From Echiichthys vipera (Eukaryota > Chordata > Actinopteri > Perciformes > Trachinidae), in NCBI GenBank assembly GCA_963691815.1, contig OY829645.1:17742672-17806671 (forward strand): a stretch of DNA of 64,000 nt. The letters are read 5' to 3'. Positions 29,642 through 45,779 of this stretch are shown here, in pieces (within the stretch, counting starts at the first letter, position 1; every line of letters starts with the position of its first letter). The translations under genes were made by a program, and so were the position numbers. The notes below the pieces were generated by a model. That model was not told where the DNA came from. It worked only from the letters and a program-made list of their open reading frames with translations, and made no database searches.

Positions 29642-31956
29642 ATGGGGGTTGGGACAGACGTCTTTAATACATAGGCTAGCAAAGACTGCATTCGTTCCAA
29701 AAACAACCTGCCACAGGTAAACTTACCCCCAACCTCTTATAAACTGCAGAGCTGTTTTTTCTTCTGAAAAAATCAGTCAGGCTTAAGAGGAGAACTAAAA
29801 CTGTCCAGGGAGCCCTGCCTTAGGGGAATTGCTTTCACCTGGTGTTATGCCACAAGTGTTAACTTAATGACTCTTCTTACCTAATACTTTCCCTTAGTGC
29901 TCAAAGGCAGAAACATGGGCCTTTGGAACGTGGCAGCACTACCCTCATCAAGGTGGATATAAGAAAATACAATGTAATGTTTTAATTATGGAGCTGTATT
30001 ACAAATGTGAACTGCACTGTATACTGTATATCTGATGCTGTACACTTAATGTTTAGTTTTATTGCCTTAACATTTCATGCAGCTAATGAAAGCGTATGAA
30101 GTCCTAATCTTACCTTCATCTTATCTATCTTGATACTTGGCTTGATTTTGAAATGTAGAAAATCATCCCTCAGGTGTACCATGTATGTTTCTATGAATTA
30201 AGTTAATTTTATGGCACCTTGTTGCTGTATTTAGCGCTCTCTTGCTCTCCTTCTCCTCCTCTCACCCCGATGGCTTTGCCTGCAGAACCTGCTCTGTCAA
30301 TAGGCCTTAGGACGGAGATTTATGCACAGTAGAAACACAATAAAGAACTACGCCCTCAAAGTCACTCCCATGATCTGCATGGTCAGCAGCTGTGATACTG
30401 TCAGTGGATATGAGATTGTGCAGAATATGTGCACCTTTCTGTGTTTGTAACACTTTGGACTTATAGGGTTGACGTGCATGCTGGAAAAAAACAGAATAAT
30501 CTGTCCTTTATGTTACGCTAACTTCGTGCCCCCCCCCCCCCCCCCCATCCATCTAAACAAGAAATGACAAAACACAATTGAAATCAGCCACTCTCTTCTT
30601 CTTCTTGTCTTCATGCATCGCCTCTCATGAGCGAATACTCATCTGGTAAGGATTGCTTTGAAATTTAAATACATAATTTGAAAATTAAAAAAATGCAAAG
30701 CACAAGAAAGACTGCACTGTGCAAGAAAACAATAGTCTCCTATGCACAGTTTGGATTGTCACTGTTTTAGGTTTGCTTTTGCGGCAGTTATATATCTGTC
30801 CAAAAATCGTAGTGAAGTGGGGGTAGGAAAGACGAGGGTTCACCCATTTTGATTTAATCACCGGGAGAGAAAAAGAGCAGAATACAAATAATGACTTAAA
30901 AGAGAAAATTACACATTTCTTCCTCTTTAGAAATGCTCTCATGGAACCATGTGTTTGTCTTTTTTCAAAATGTCATGTCTAATCAGCATTGTGAAACGAA
31001 TGCACCGCGGCTCGATACTGTCTCTTTAGCTTTTGTTTACCATAAACAACATAATAGGCATCACAGAGGAAAAAGCCCTGGGGCAGGACAGTGTAGGGTT
31101 AACAAAGACCAAACCACTCTAAACATTGCTTCGATTACAAGTAAATTACCTGTTGAATACCTGACATCCGGCATCCAACATCCAGAGTTTGAATGTTGGG
31201 CTCAATTTTTTATTTTTTTTTAATTTTTTTTTTGGGGGGGGGCTTAGCTCTTTGTAGAGCATGTTGCATTATATATTATACTGTATATAAGTCAGTGTTT
31301 CCTCCATGTTTCCTTCATATACTAAAAATTCTACTAAAACTATCAAAAGTATTAGATCTGTCAAAAGTATAATAAAAAAGAATAATACTGTACATACATT
31401 AACAAATAAATAGGGTCCCCTACATGAGTTCAGCTGTGCTTTAGGCCATCGCGTGACTGGCCAAGGTGTTATAGAGGAACTGATTGACAGGTTGACTATG
31501 TGGATGCTCTGTGTAGTCAGGAGATATTTACCATACGTTGGATCTCTGTGAGAATCCCGTCAGCCTGAGCCTCCTTATCTCTCTGAGTGATTGGCAGCAC
31601 AGCCCTAAGGCAAACCAGGAAGAACACTGCAGGTCCGGATGACTCCCTGAACAGACAGCGCTGATTTACTGATTGAGGGTTTAACGGTGACCATTTAAAT
31701 TTGTGAAGATGTTGTAGATATATGTTGTATGTTGGACAAAGTGATGGCTATCTAAAAAACTTACAGAATGTGACATCACAAAAGAAATGTTTGTAATAGG
31801 AATGAAAAGAGAGAATAGAAAATTTCTTTTGTACAGGGCTATTCAGTGTAGTTTACTACAAGAACTGCTGGTCTTGACCTTTATACATTGAGAAGTATCT
31901 GACAAAAAACAGCTTTGAAAATGCTGCATTTAACAAACACACCAATGACATATAAT
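29641..31956. other. Intergenic, no gene seen
   Basis: Contains an 18-C run (30529-30546) and a T/G-rich stretch at about 31206-31242. The frame at 30933-31223 has no recognisable domain. Confidence 0.45.
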
Positions 31957-32008
31957 GGGCCCTATTTAGAGGATCGATGTCATGCAACAAGTGCATTTAG
32001 GGCGCGTC

Positions 32009-33457
32009 AATTCAATTTAATTCTATTAAATTTTATTTATAGTGCCAAATCATGACAAAAGTTATCTCAGGACACTTTACAGAGTAGGCATAGACCCAAC
32101 AATTCCCCCTTAGAGTACGGTGGTAACGAAAACCTTCCCTATTACAGGCAGGAAAGTCAGACAGACCCAGCTCTTTGGAGGACGGCCATCTGTCTTGACC
32201 GGTTGGGGAGGAAGAAAAGGAGAGAGAAAGAGAGAAAAGATGGACAGATGGACAGAGAGAGACAAAGACAGACACAAAGACAGAGACAGACACACTTCCA
32301 GTAACTATAATAATATCTATAGTAATGTAAATATGACTTATATGTTATGGCAGTTAATACAGCAGAATAGTAGAAACAAGCACAGCTAAGGTTATAGATT
32401 AGAATAGCAGCAGGAAGTGTCATGCAGGACCACGGCAGCAGGCACCACCACAATCAGCAGAGACCTGCGAGGCGAAAATGCACAAAAAACTTGAGGGAAG
32501 AAGTTGAATTAGTAACATGCATTGCAGAGAGGAGAGAAGCTCAGAGTATCAGGAAAAGTATGATCCCCCGGCAGACTAGGCCTACAGCAGCACAATTAAG
32601 CAGAACAAAATCAGCTTAAAAATAACATTGCTAAGGGCTCGTAAGCCCTAGCTGTAAGCTTTATCAAAAAGGAAAGTTTTGAGTTTACTCTTAAATATGG
32701 GGACAGCGTCTGCCTCCCGAATAACACTTGGGAGTTATTCCACAGGAGAGATGCTTGGTAGCTGAAGGCTCTGCCTCCACTTCTACTTTTGGAGACTCTA
32801 GAAACGACAAGTAACCCTGCATTCTCAGAGCGCAGTGATCTAGTCGGGTGATACGGTACTATGAGCTCTTTAAGATACGACGGAGCCTGACCAATAAGAG
32901 CTTTGTAGGTAAAAATAAGGATTTTAAATTATTTTCTATATTTAACGAGTAGCCAGTGCAAAGAGGCGAATACAGGAGAAATATGTTCTCTTCGATTTGT
33001 TTTAGTAAGTACACGAGCTGCAGCATTTTGGACCAACTGGAGACTCTTAACAGACTTATTGGAGCAGCCTGATAATAAGGAGTTGCAGTAGTCCAGCCTA
33101 GAAGTAACAAGTGCATGGACTAGTTTTTCTGCATATTTCTGAGACACAATGCTCCTAATTTTCGCAATATTACGCAGGGTAAAATATGCAGTCCTTGTTG
33201 TTAGTTTTATGTGAGAATCGATGGACATATCCTGGTCAAAAATAACACCCAGATTCCTTACTGTGGTGCTGGAGGACAACACAACATCATCCAGATTAAC
33301 AATATCTTTAGCTATTGAGTTTCTGAGTACGATGACTTCAGTTTTATCTTAGTTTAACATCAGAAAATTGCAGGTCATCCAGCTTTTTATTTCCTTAATG
33401 TACATTTGAAGTGTATCCAACTCCACCTTTGGTAGTTAAATGGCACATATTCTGGTA
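32009..33457 (-). mobile_element. L2-like LINE, 5'-truncated, inactive
   Basis: The sequence reads on the minus strand: the end of the RT palm, the RT C-terminus, a roughly 640-bp 3' untranslated region with purine/pyrimidine-biased CTCTTT text, and a 3' tail of ATTGAATTG-type repeats (32009-32040). The 5' truncation lies just inside the RT active-site block. The final TTGGCACTATAAATAAAATT-like sequence is shared with copies at 37550-37880 and 48282-48508. Assignment to the L2/CR1 (Jockey) group rests on the protein text. Confidence 0.85.
32648..33457 (-). pseudogene. L2-like reverse transcriptase, C-terminal part
   Basis: The reading begins just downstream of the YADD block (text equivalent to QIYVPF). 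It continues as IKSWMTCNFLMLN, a stop, then DKTEVIVL, SSTTVRNLGVIFDQDMS, RLDYCNSLLSGCSNKSVK, QLVQNAAARVLT and HISPVFASLHWLLVKYR. Next come a TAA where FKIL begins, then TYKALIGQAPSYLKEL, RSENAGLLVV and RVSKSRSGGRAFSY, and a one-base shift before the FLFDKAY-type end near 32648. At least two stops and one frameshift disable it. The longest open piece is 32929-33282. Its role was reverse transcription of LINE RNA; this copy cannot do that. Confidence 0.85.
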
Positions 33458-34495
33458 CGGCGCGAGGGGCAAAGGGGTTGTATTTAGTCTCTTAATTAAA
33501 TGTGTGTTTTTGTAACATGAATTAACCCAATCAGTATGTCATCCCCCATTCCCTTTAGAAGCCAGGTATGCCTGCAGCTGGCGCATTGGAGAAGGGAGTA
33601 GTTTTCTGCTTAGCAAATGGATCTGCTCTCTATGATCTGTTCCATCAGTAACTGACTGCATATGAGTAAATGCACTGATAACCTATTGAACTGAGGAAGA
33701 GGAGTAATGCTTTCTGTCCCTTTGTGTGTAACAAGCATGATGTGTGGAGCAGCCCTGACACTATCTGAATGCATTAAATCATCCACCTACCCATTTGCAT
33801 GAAATATTTCCACTCCACCTCCCCTGTTGCTTTTTAAATGATTTATTGCATTGATGTATGAGTGTTTGCTGTTTTCAGTGATTGCACATTTCAATGCATG
33901 CGGTATCACTGCAGCCAATACTGTGGGACATTTATGCAGCAAAAAAAAAAAAAACTTTAGTTATAAACTTGACAAAGAAAACATAACTAAACTTTGAGCT
34001 TCTTTAAGGCACTGTACTCAATTTAGAACATTAATATACCAGCAAACAATTATTTTCTTTACAAAGATATAGTGGAGTAATGACGTCCTGAGTCACTCTC
34101 CCTCTCTGTGTGTTGTCACCTACCCATCCACTATTAATAAACTTTGGGGCAGTTAATCTCACACATCCCGAGTCTAACTGTCTGAATAATGCATCTCTAA
34201 ATAGCAGGAAAATACTGTGCCATTGACTTTAGACCGGGTTTTTGTTGGTCAATGGCGCAATTGCTTTCTGCTGCCTGAAGATAGCAATCTGTAAATTGAC
34301 CATACCTCATTTTAAGACCAACATGCACTGATGGGCACAAGTACATTTGCTACTTATACAATGTGGGGCGCTGGGTTAGAAATTGACAACTGCATTGGTT
34401 TTAAAATAGCAAAGACAGCTTGGCCACACTGTGCGCTGCTTTGCGCCTTTCTGCACGTCTTTGCGCCTCTTTACGCTGGGTGGAAGATAGAGCCC

Positions 34496-37549
<3,054 letters not shown>

Positions 37550-37880
37550 TGTCATCATTACTATAGATATTGTTATAGTTACTGTTACTCGCTGGCTGCT
37601 TGCATCTCTGGAAGTGTGTCAGTCTCTCTGTCTTTTGTCTGTCTTTGTGTTTCTCTCTTTCTCTCTCCTTTTCTTCCTCCCCAACCGGTCAAGACAGATG
37701 GCCGTCCTCCACAGAGCTGGGTCTGTCCGACGTTCCTGCCTGTTAAAGGGAAGGTTTTCGTTGCCACCGTACTCTACGGGGAAATTGCTGGGTCTATGCC
37801 TACTCTGTAAAGTGTCCTGAGATAACTTTTGTTATGATTTGGCACTATAAATAAAATTGAATTGAATTGAAATTGAATCA
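37550..37880 (+). mobile_element. L2-like LINE 3' end, second copy
   Basis: The plus strand carries the same 3' untranslated text as the LINE at 32009-33457 (reverse complement there): a CTCTCT/TTTCTTCC-rich stretch, CAAGACAGATGGCCGTCCTC, GAAGGTTTTCGTTGCCACCG, TTGGCACTATAAATAAAATT and a TTGAATTGAA tail. No coding sequence remains. It is severely 5'-truncated, as is usual for target-primed insertion. Confidence 0.85.
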
Positions 37881-38091
37881 TTTTACATTTACATTTTTAT
37901 CCGACCAAAAGTAAACATAGAAGATAGTTCCCTGGATTAGCTATTGAAGCTAACTGCATAGGGAGCTACTTCTTGGGCAAATTCTTAGCTAACTAAGCCA
38001 ATTTACTGCCTTTTCCCAATCCCTGCATTGGACTCGGCCAGTGTAACATTTGCATGATCCATGGTCAAAACGGCCACAATTCTCAAACAAG

Positions 38092-38124
38092 CCTCTCTCT
38101 CTCTCTCTCTCTCTCCCCCCCCCC

Positions 38125-38162
<38 letters not shown>

Positions 38163-38187
38163 ATGTATATATATATATATATATATG
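38092..38187. repeat. (CT)n-(C)n-(CT)n-(TA)n compound microsatellite
   Basis: CT units interrupted by about 11 C and one GC step, followed by about 12 TA units. Confidence 0.95.
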
Positions 38188-39570
<1,383 letters not shown>

Positions 39571-39782
39571 GGAAGTGTAGAGGCCCTTGCTTTGAATGAC
39601 TTCAGCACAGATGGGCCCACAGGACATCACTAGTATCGCACACTGCTCTGGTTTTTGATCTTGGTCCATTCTCCTTGCAGTCTCTTCCACAGTTCAGTAA
39701 CTGTAGTGGGTTTCTTAGACATTACTTTGTTGCCAAGGATTTTCCAGAGATTCTCTATGGGGTTTTGATCTGGACTCCGACA
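39571..39782 (-). pseudogene. Tc1-type transposase, C-terminal relic
   Basis: The minus strand reads CRSPDQNPIENLWKILGNKV, then KKPTTVTELWKRLQGEW, then stops at 39630-39632. After a one-base shift it continues LVMSCGPICAEVIQSKGLYT. The PDxNPIENLW block carries the third catalytic acid (Glu) of the DDE triad of Tc1/mariner transposases, and the Cys-containing C-terminus is typical of fish Tc1 elements. The N-terminal two thirds (DNA-binding domain and both Asp residues) are absent. The relic is about 70 residues, against about 340 in intact proteins. Confidence 0.85.
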
Positions 39783-39889
39783 CTCCTCCAAAGCTTGTTT
39801 CTAGTGGCCTCTTTGACAGTAAAATGCAATTGCAGATGAGCCTGTCCTTTCAGAGCCCTCCATCACATTTACAGTCACCGTAAATGTTT

Positions 39890-40231
39890 TTGAAACATAT
39901 TCACCTCTCTACTTCCAGTCCATCCCCTATATATTACCCTCTTAAATCCATACACACACATGTTCCTATTACACTTCTGCCCTTACTACAAGCCTGACTC
40001 AGAAGTTGGAAGTTCCTGATTTCTGATTACAAGTGAATGCAGCATCACCGTTCATGACGATCTGGGCCAGCAGTCAAACTGCTGTCAGCAGCGTCATGGT
40101 GGCCTATTTACATCTAGCCAGGGAATGTCGCCACAGACACGCAGATTGGAATACTCAGCAAAAAGTCATGTAGAAGTGCTTTCATTAGTGGGTTATATGA
40201 TCAATCACCAATGTTTTAACTCACTCTTTGA
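39890..40231. repeat. Anonymous dispersed repeat, copy A
   Basis: This shares TTGAAACATATTCACCTCTC, TTACCCTCTTAAATCC and CAGATTGGAATACTCAGCAA, plus the end TTCATTAGTGGGT..ACTCAC..TTTGA, with 52675-53291. The copies are about 12 kb apart in the same orientation. Copy A is uninterrupted and about 342 bp. No coding sequence and no clear terminal repeats. The family is unknown to me. Confidence 0.75.
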
Positions 40232-42139
40232 AAATACAGCTTTAACATGGCATTCACAAATGTGCGGACAAACATGTACTGTACAGCTGTAGCTTTTTTG
40301 CTAAAACAAAAAGTTTTCATAGATGTAAATCATGATGATAACAATATAGAAGCACAGTGTGCTAACTGGAAAATATCCAAGATTATTTCATCGAAATGGG
40401 TAAATATGAGGCCTATTTGACAGGGAGCGATTGTTTATGGCAATCAACAAGAGCGTAACAGGTCACATGAAGGGAGTTAATTAAAAGTGTGAAATGGAGA
40501 CAGGACGTCAAGAAGTGGTGCCATCAGATGCTTGACAGGAAAAATTGCAACACGATTTTTCAGAGAAAACATTAACACACCACCCTAATAAGGATTTTCA
40601 CTGGAATGATCACGAGCTGCTCATACTAGAGGGGGGAGGCTGTCACTTCTACTTCCGTGGAGGAGGTGTGCATTTATGTGTTGTGCTGCTGCATATGGTA
40701 TTAGAGGTTGTGCAGGTGTGGCCCTGTTTTATATAACTTTCTTCTCTTCTGTTCTGACATACACTCACCTTATTTTGTTTCATGCAGTGCATTTTAAAAG
40801 ATCTTATGAATCATCCCTAAAAACCTTCACCATAGTGATTTTGAGTACTGCAGGTATTGACCTCACTGTACTGAAGACACATTTTTTATTGGCCCAGCCT
40901 ATTTGTTGAAGTGAATAAGAAAGTCTGTGTGTCTGTGTTTTGTTTATAAATACACTCTCACATAATAAATCTATTAACAGTATTAATATGCACTGATAAA
41001 AGTACTAATTTTACGGAACACATTTACATGCTCGTTCACATGCACATATGAACACATCATTTACAACGACTAAGCACTGTTACTTTTAGTAGTGCATCAC
41101 AGTGCACACATGTACACATGCACATGCACAAAGAATATATTATGACACAAAGAAAGTCAAACCCTTTTAATGTCTTTATCTATTTTCGAACATATTCTTT
41201 AAATTGAAGTAATTTTTTGGTTCCATACTTGGGATATAGACAAACAGTATTATGCATTTACATCATTTTATTGCAACACTAATTTAACACTGGGTAAACA
41301 TCTTGCATATGATTCAGGGTTCAGTTATTAGTATTCTGTATTTTAATGTCACCTTAATTAGTAAAAACTATGATTCTGGTAAGCAACTTATCAAAGTAAT
41401 CTTGAGACCCAGACCACCACAACACTATCAAGTCCTCCAACTTGTTCTATAGCTTCATATTCATCGACACTCCATTTTCTAACTCCCTTTTCTTTCCCAC
41501 CTACGACCTCAACCCCTCAAGGGCCCTTCCACTTGTTGCTTTAGTATGAAACTTTGGCCGATGTGTTCCAATAAATCTTCTAGAGTAATGATGCCTTAGC
41601 CAGGTGATTCATGAGCACGCTGACAGCTCAAATTGCCGGTGTGAATCTCTGGCATGGCATGAGTCGGCCCGAGCCGCCCTCTCTGCCTCCAGGCACGCAG
41701 GGTGGAGAGGAGATGGGAGGAGCCAGGGCAGGAGCTGCAGGTTTAACCCTGTCACCTGCAGTCTGATACCTGACCTGCTGCACTGCAACTAGAGACACAG
41801 GCAAATCATGTGTGTGTACATGTGGGTGTGCATTCATGTGTGTGAGCAACCAATAAAGAGAGAAGAGGGTAATGTGTGTCATGTGTTAAATCAACATCAG
41901 TGTTTCCCAAGCGTCTGTATATTATTTTATTTGCTTGGCCTGCATGTGTTATAGACTAAATTAATTTGTGTAATGCAATTGAAATTACTGACTGGCCCAC
42001 AGCTTTACTGTTTTGGTTCAGTCTCACTGTACTCATCAGCTGAAGGAGAGTTAATGTTGAACTTATACATACCATGTGACCAGAACATGACTGGAAATAA
42101 ATGCTCAATGCACCATATCTGCTGGATATATAAACAGGA
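40232..42139. other. Intergenic, one moderate-GC block
   Basis: AT-rich, with a GC-richer, low-repeat block at about 41590-41790 (CCAGGTGATTCATGAGCACG and following) that could be regulatory. No gene seen. Confidence 0.35.
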
Positions 42140-42600
42140 TAGACTGTATTAAATATGGACATAGTCTTTGTCGCCCATAGATTTCTGAAGAGCCAAAATG
42201 AAGCTCAAAGTAGGTGGCTCCTGCAGATTAATCCAAAAGTGGACTAAGAGGTGGAGCGTGGATGGAGTTGAGGCTGGCTGAATGAAGCCAACAGTCTATG
42301 CTTGCCGTCTGTGACAGCACCCACCTCTCAAAGCTGCCATGGTCTTAATAATTATAACTTTAAGCCTTAATATAATTTAAACAGGTGAGTTATATTAAAA
42401 AATCTGCCGGCCATATAGTAGTCATGAACAACTGAAATTATCACACCAACCATTTTTTTATGTACCATGCTTTAAACATGTTTATTTCTGCAGTGGGGTT
42501 GGGCATTTTGACATGGGGTCTATGGGGATTGGCTTGCTTTTGAAGCCAGCCTCAAGTGCAGCCACAATATGTCAATAATGCCAAGAACAATTTAAAATGC
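42140..42600. repeat. Teleost interspersed repeat, degenerate copy
   Basis: Text including ATATGGACATAGTC, GAAGAGCCAAAATGAAGCTC, ACATGGGGTCTATGGGGATT and GAAGCCAGCCTCAAGTG matches my memory of a common teleost repeat. There is no open frame and I cannot place it in a class. Confidence 0.55.
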
Positions 42601-43992
42601 TTAATATAACGTCTTTGGCTCCCCTTAAAGACATCTCATGGAGTTCCTTCTTTTGAGTTTCTTCTTCAAAATATTTGGAACTTGCATTTGCGAGCAGCCT
42701 TCTTGTTTCCTGCTTTTTCTGGCGCATTTCAACATGTCTTTTTTGTCACTTGTTCACTTTCTCACCCCTGCCATCTGCTGTTTCTGTAACTCCTTTTTCA
42801 TCAACAACTGACGAAGCAACACGTCACAGCGGCATGGAGTTTAATGCTCCTCTGGTCTGGGCCTTTGTCTACATATGATAAATAGATGTGAAAATCATAG
42901 TCAGATGAGCCTTGGCCATTTGGAAGCCATCAGGGCAAACACTTACAATGAGGTGGCTTTACAACCTCTTTAGTGTCTCTTTGGTTACACATTTAATGAC
43001 CCCTGCTGTGTAAATCAGTCTGACGGCTGTTAAAGAAATGTTTCTGTGGGATGAGTGGCAGGGACTGAATGATATAATGTGTCAGAAGCCTTGAAGGAGT
43101 CTGGTCGAATTTTTTTGGGTTTAAAAGAAACACAGGCTGGAGTAAAACTGCTTCTGTAGCTTGTTTGGCAAAAACAATCCATTGAGTATGCAGTGAAAAA
43201 TGAAAGGGGAAGGCAGCAAGGTCATGACATGTTGTATTTATAGGCTGGCATATAGCAACCAGCACTTACATCAAGTTTCAATCAAACCTGGAGTTTAAGC
43301 CATCTGAGCTACATAACAACAAAGTTTAAAGTTTATGTTTTTAAAAATAACCCCATGTTTAAACAAAGCTGTTATGCTGCAGCAACGTGTATGAATTTAG
43401 TATCTATAAGCATTTGAAAGGGTACCTAATAGAAGTAACTTTTAATAAAAGGAGCATACTAATTTCAGCTAACAAGACATTTTGGCAAAGCCAAATTACA
43501 TTTAAAATCCTTATTCCCATAAGTGTTTTTCATAACCAGTTTTACAGATTCAGCTAGACATTCCCAGGCTTCGTGGTTGTATCAAAACGACTGAGCTGAT
43601 ATGTACATAAAGCATATAGTTAATAGCAGAAAATGGAAACACAGTCAACACAGTTTGCATTTTCTCCCTAAAAGCAGGCCAACCTGGACTCAGAAATTGA
43701 AAGAGCTGCATTTTGTGACTGAAGAACAGAAATGCTCTTATTGTTAAATCCACCATTTCCCCTTCATATTTTTCCTATTACGGATTTTTCAAAAGGATTT
43801 TGGGCTCATACTAAAAAGATGTTTCCACTAAAATGCTTCTTCTTCCTCCCCTGAGCTCCCCTCTTTTCATTACCATTCAGTTTTTATCCATGTTCCTGTG
43901 TCTGTGTGTGCCTAGAGCACTCTTCCTGTATGTTTTGCTCTCTTTGACCCTAAACTACCTTAAATGTACTCACAACAATGTTAAGGACTGCA

Positions 43993-44024
<32 letters not shown>

Positions 44025-45497
44025 GGAATTCTTGTGGTCTATGTTCCCAGAGAGTTACAGAGACTTAACTGGGACATGCTGGAACAAATGACAGAGACAG
44101 ACTCTGTAGGCCAGAGCCATCAGATACACAGATGGGCACCGATCAAGAAAATTAGGGAGATCGACAGTACCACCATAGTAGTGCTATAACGTGGCTTTGG
44201 ATGTTATGCCACCATGACTGCTGAATGAAATGCATACATTTTTGATTTTGCTGTCGGAAGTCATATCATAAATGGCACAGGAGAGCATGTTCTGATCACA
44301 CTGTAATGAGGGTGGTGTAGAAGGAGTCAGATTGCATTCAAAAGGCTGGCAGCTAGTGTGTTAATCTTTTAATGTGCACATCAATAACTTACATTGCTTT
44401 CATAATAAGGATAAAGTGTAAATTGAATCTTGTGTGACTCAATGACAATGAGGCATTATAAAAATAACTGATGATTGTTGACTTCTGACTCTTTCCATGT
44501 TTCACATTGCCAATAAATCTTTAGCACGCACATGTACAAACTCAGAACGCTATTACAAATTTTTATTCAACCTCCACTCTCTAACAGCATATGCCCCACA
44601 TGACAGTCAATCTAGATAACATTCAACTGCTACACATTTCAGTCATCTGCACTCATGCCTTGTATTCTGTCATTGATTTTGACTGCATGACGGCATAATC
44701 AAGCTTATAAAAATAGCTTCTAGAGTAAAGAAGAGACCGCTAAAAATGCATACACATTTGGCGCAGTGTGTGTTCCTCTCCTTCAGATCCTTTAATCTGC
44801 AGGAACTTTAGAGGCAGTGAGGCCACACTGAGAGACAGCGAGGGAAAGAGAGAGAAGAGAAAGAGAGAAACCACAACCAACACAGAACCGTCAAAAAACT
44901 GGAACTCTTGTCCAACACTTAACCATCAGAGCTCTGCATGGAAACTAAATGGGGTGACATTTGAAAGGAAGTTAGAGTGGTGAATTGTGAGTCATAGTTC
45001 TTTATTTCAGCCTCCCAGGTGGTAAGCAGACACATTGCACATTAGAGGAGAACAAGGCTTTTTTTCTGCATGTGTTTTGTTATTTGTTTCCCCATTTGGG
45101 AAAAAGTCTGGCAGTGTGTGGGGATATTGAGACTCAACAGAGCAGTGTCAGATAGGCACTGTTTTGTTGAGCATGAAAAGCAAAAAGCAAAGCAAAAAAT
45201 AAGAATCTTTGCTTTTGCATGAAAAGCTAAAAGCAAAGGTCCTTATCGAATCTCCTAATACCAGAATATAAAAGCTTGGTTTGTTTGGTTATTTCTGTTG
45301 AAAATGGCTGAGCTCATGTCAGGTTTGTTAATGTCAAGCTCCCCCATGCCATTCTGAATTATAAGAATATGCCTACTAAAAATGATACTATATGATGCTT
45401 CCTAAATGGAATACAGCTCAAAAATATGTTTACTGAATTGTTTAGGGATTTCTGTTGTTAAACTCTCCACTCTCTCACATAGCTCTCGTACTTTTGT
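42601..45497. other. Intergenic, poly-C run
   Basis: Contains a 28-C run at 43997-44024. The frame at 43833-44189 that spans it is Pro-rich only because of the run. No exon or transposon recognised. Confidence 0.45.
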
Positions 45498-45779
45498 TCA
45501 TTCTCTTGTTTTATCCTCTTCTTCTTGCTCATCCTCTGGTTTCTCCCTTTTCAAAACCTCCTCCTCTTCCTTTCCCCACTTTTCTTTTACTGCAACTGCA
45601 TTTAATGCCTTCATTAACAAATATGGAAGCACACCTATGTACACCAGAAAAAAAAATAGAATAGCTATGATAATTTTATACATAGGTTTGCCATGCGTGC
45701 AAGGGAAAAACAAAGACAAAGAAACAAAACAAAAACCAAACAAAGTGAGAAGAGCAACACATTTTAAAACAAAAAGCAA
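45498..45779 (-). CDS. Possible small membrane-protein ORF, unknown
   Basis: I do not recognise this 93-codon frame. It predicts two hydrophobic stretches (residues about 1-27 and 35-56) followed by a highly charged Glu/Lys-rich tail from about residue 63 (KEKWGKEEEEVLKREKPEDE). An internal Met at about residue 33 would give a 61-residue single-pass protein. The layout is that of many vertebrate membrane micropeptides. Against it: the tail coincides with a purine-rich tract, the start context is weak, no exon neighbours or polyadenylation signal are evident, and the opposite strand is also open for 180 codons (45406-45948), so composition may explain it. Confidence 0.2.
   Translation of the reverse strand: MLFVLKCVALLTLFGFCFVSLSLFFPCTHGKPMYKIIIAILFFFLVYIGVLPYLLMKALNAVAVKEKWGKEEEEVLKREKPEDEQEEEDKTRE

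Larger units (their letters stand above)
31957..34495. mobile_element. hAT-like non-autonomous teleost element split by an L2-like LINE
   Basis: The left end (GGGCCCTATTTAGAGG) and the right end read in reverse complement (GGGCTCTATCTTCCACC) are imperfect inverted repeats. The left arm stops at AGGGCGCGTC (32008) and the element resumes at GGCGCGAGGGGC (33459), with LINE sequence between. The right part has TTGTTGGTCAATGGCGCAAT and repeated TTTGCGCC text, which I recognise from an abundant teleost 'gatagggccc' family. Without the LINE it spans about 1.1 kb, although 33680-34220 is not clearly part of the family. No transposase frame. Eight-base flanks do not match, so I cannot confirm a target duplication. 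Confidence 0.62.

Noticed and set aside
43833..44189. Proline-rich protein frame
   Set aside because: The proline run is the 28-C tract; the rest has no recognisable domain.
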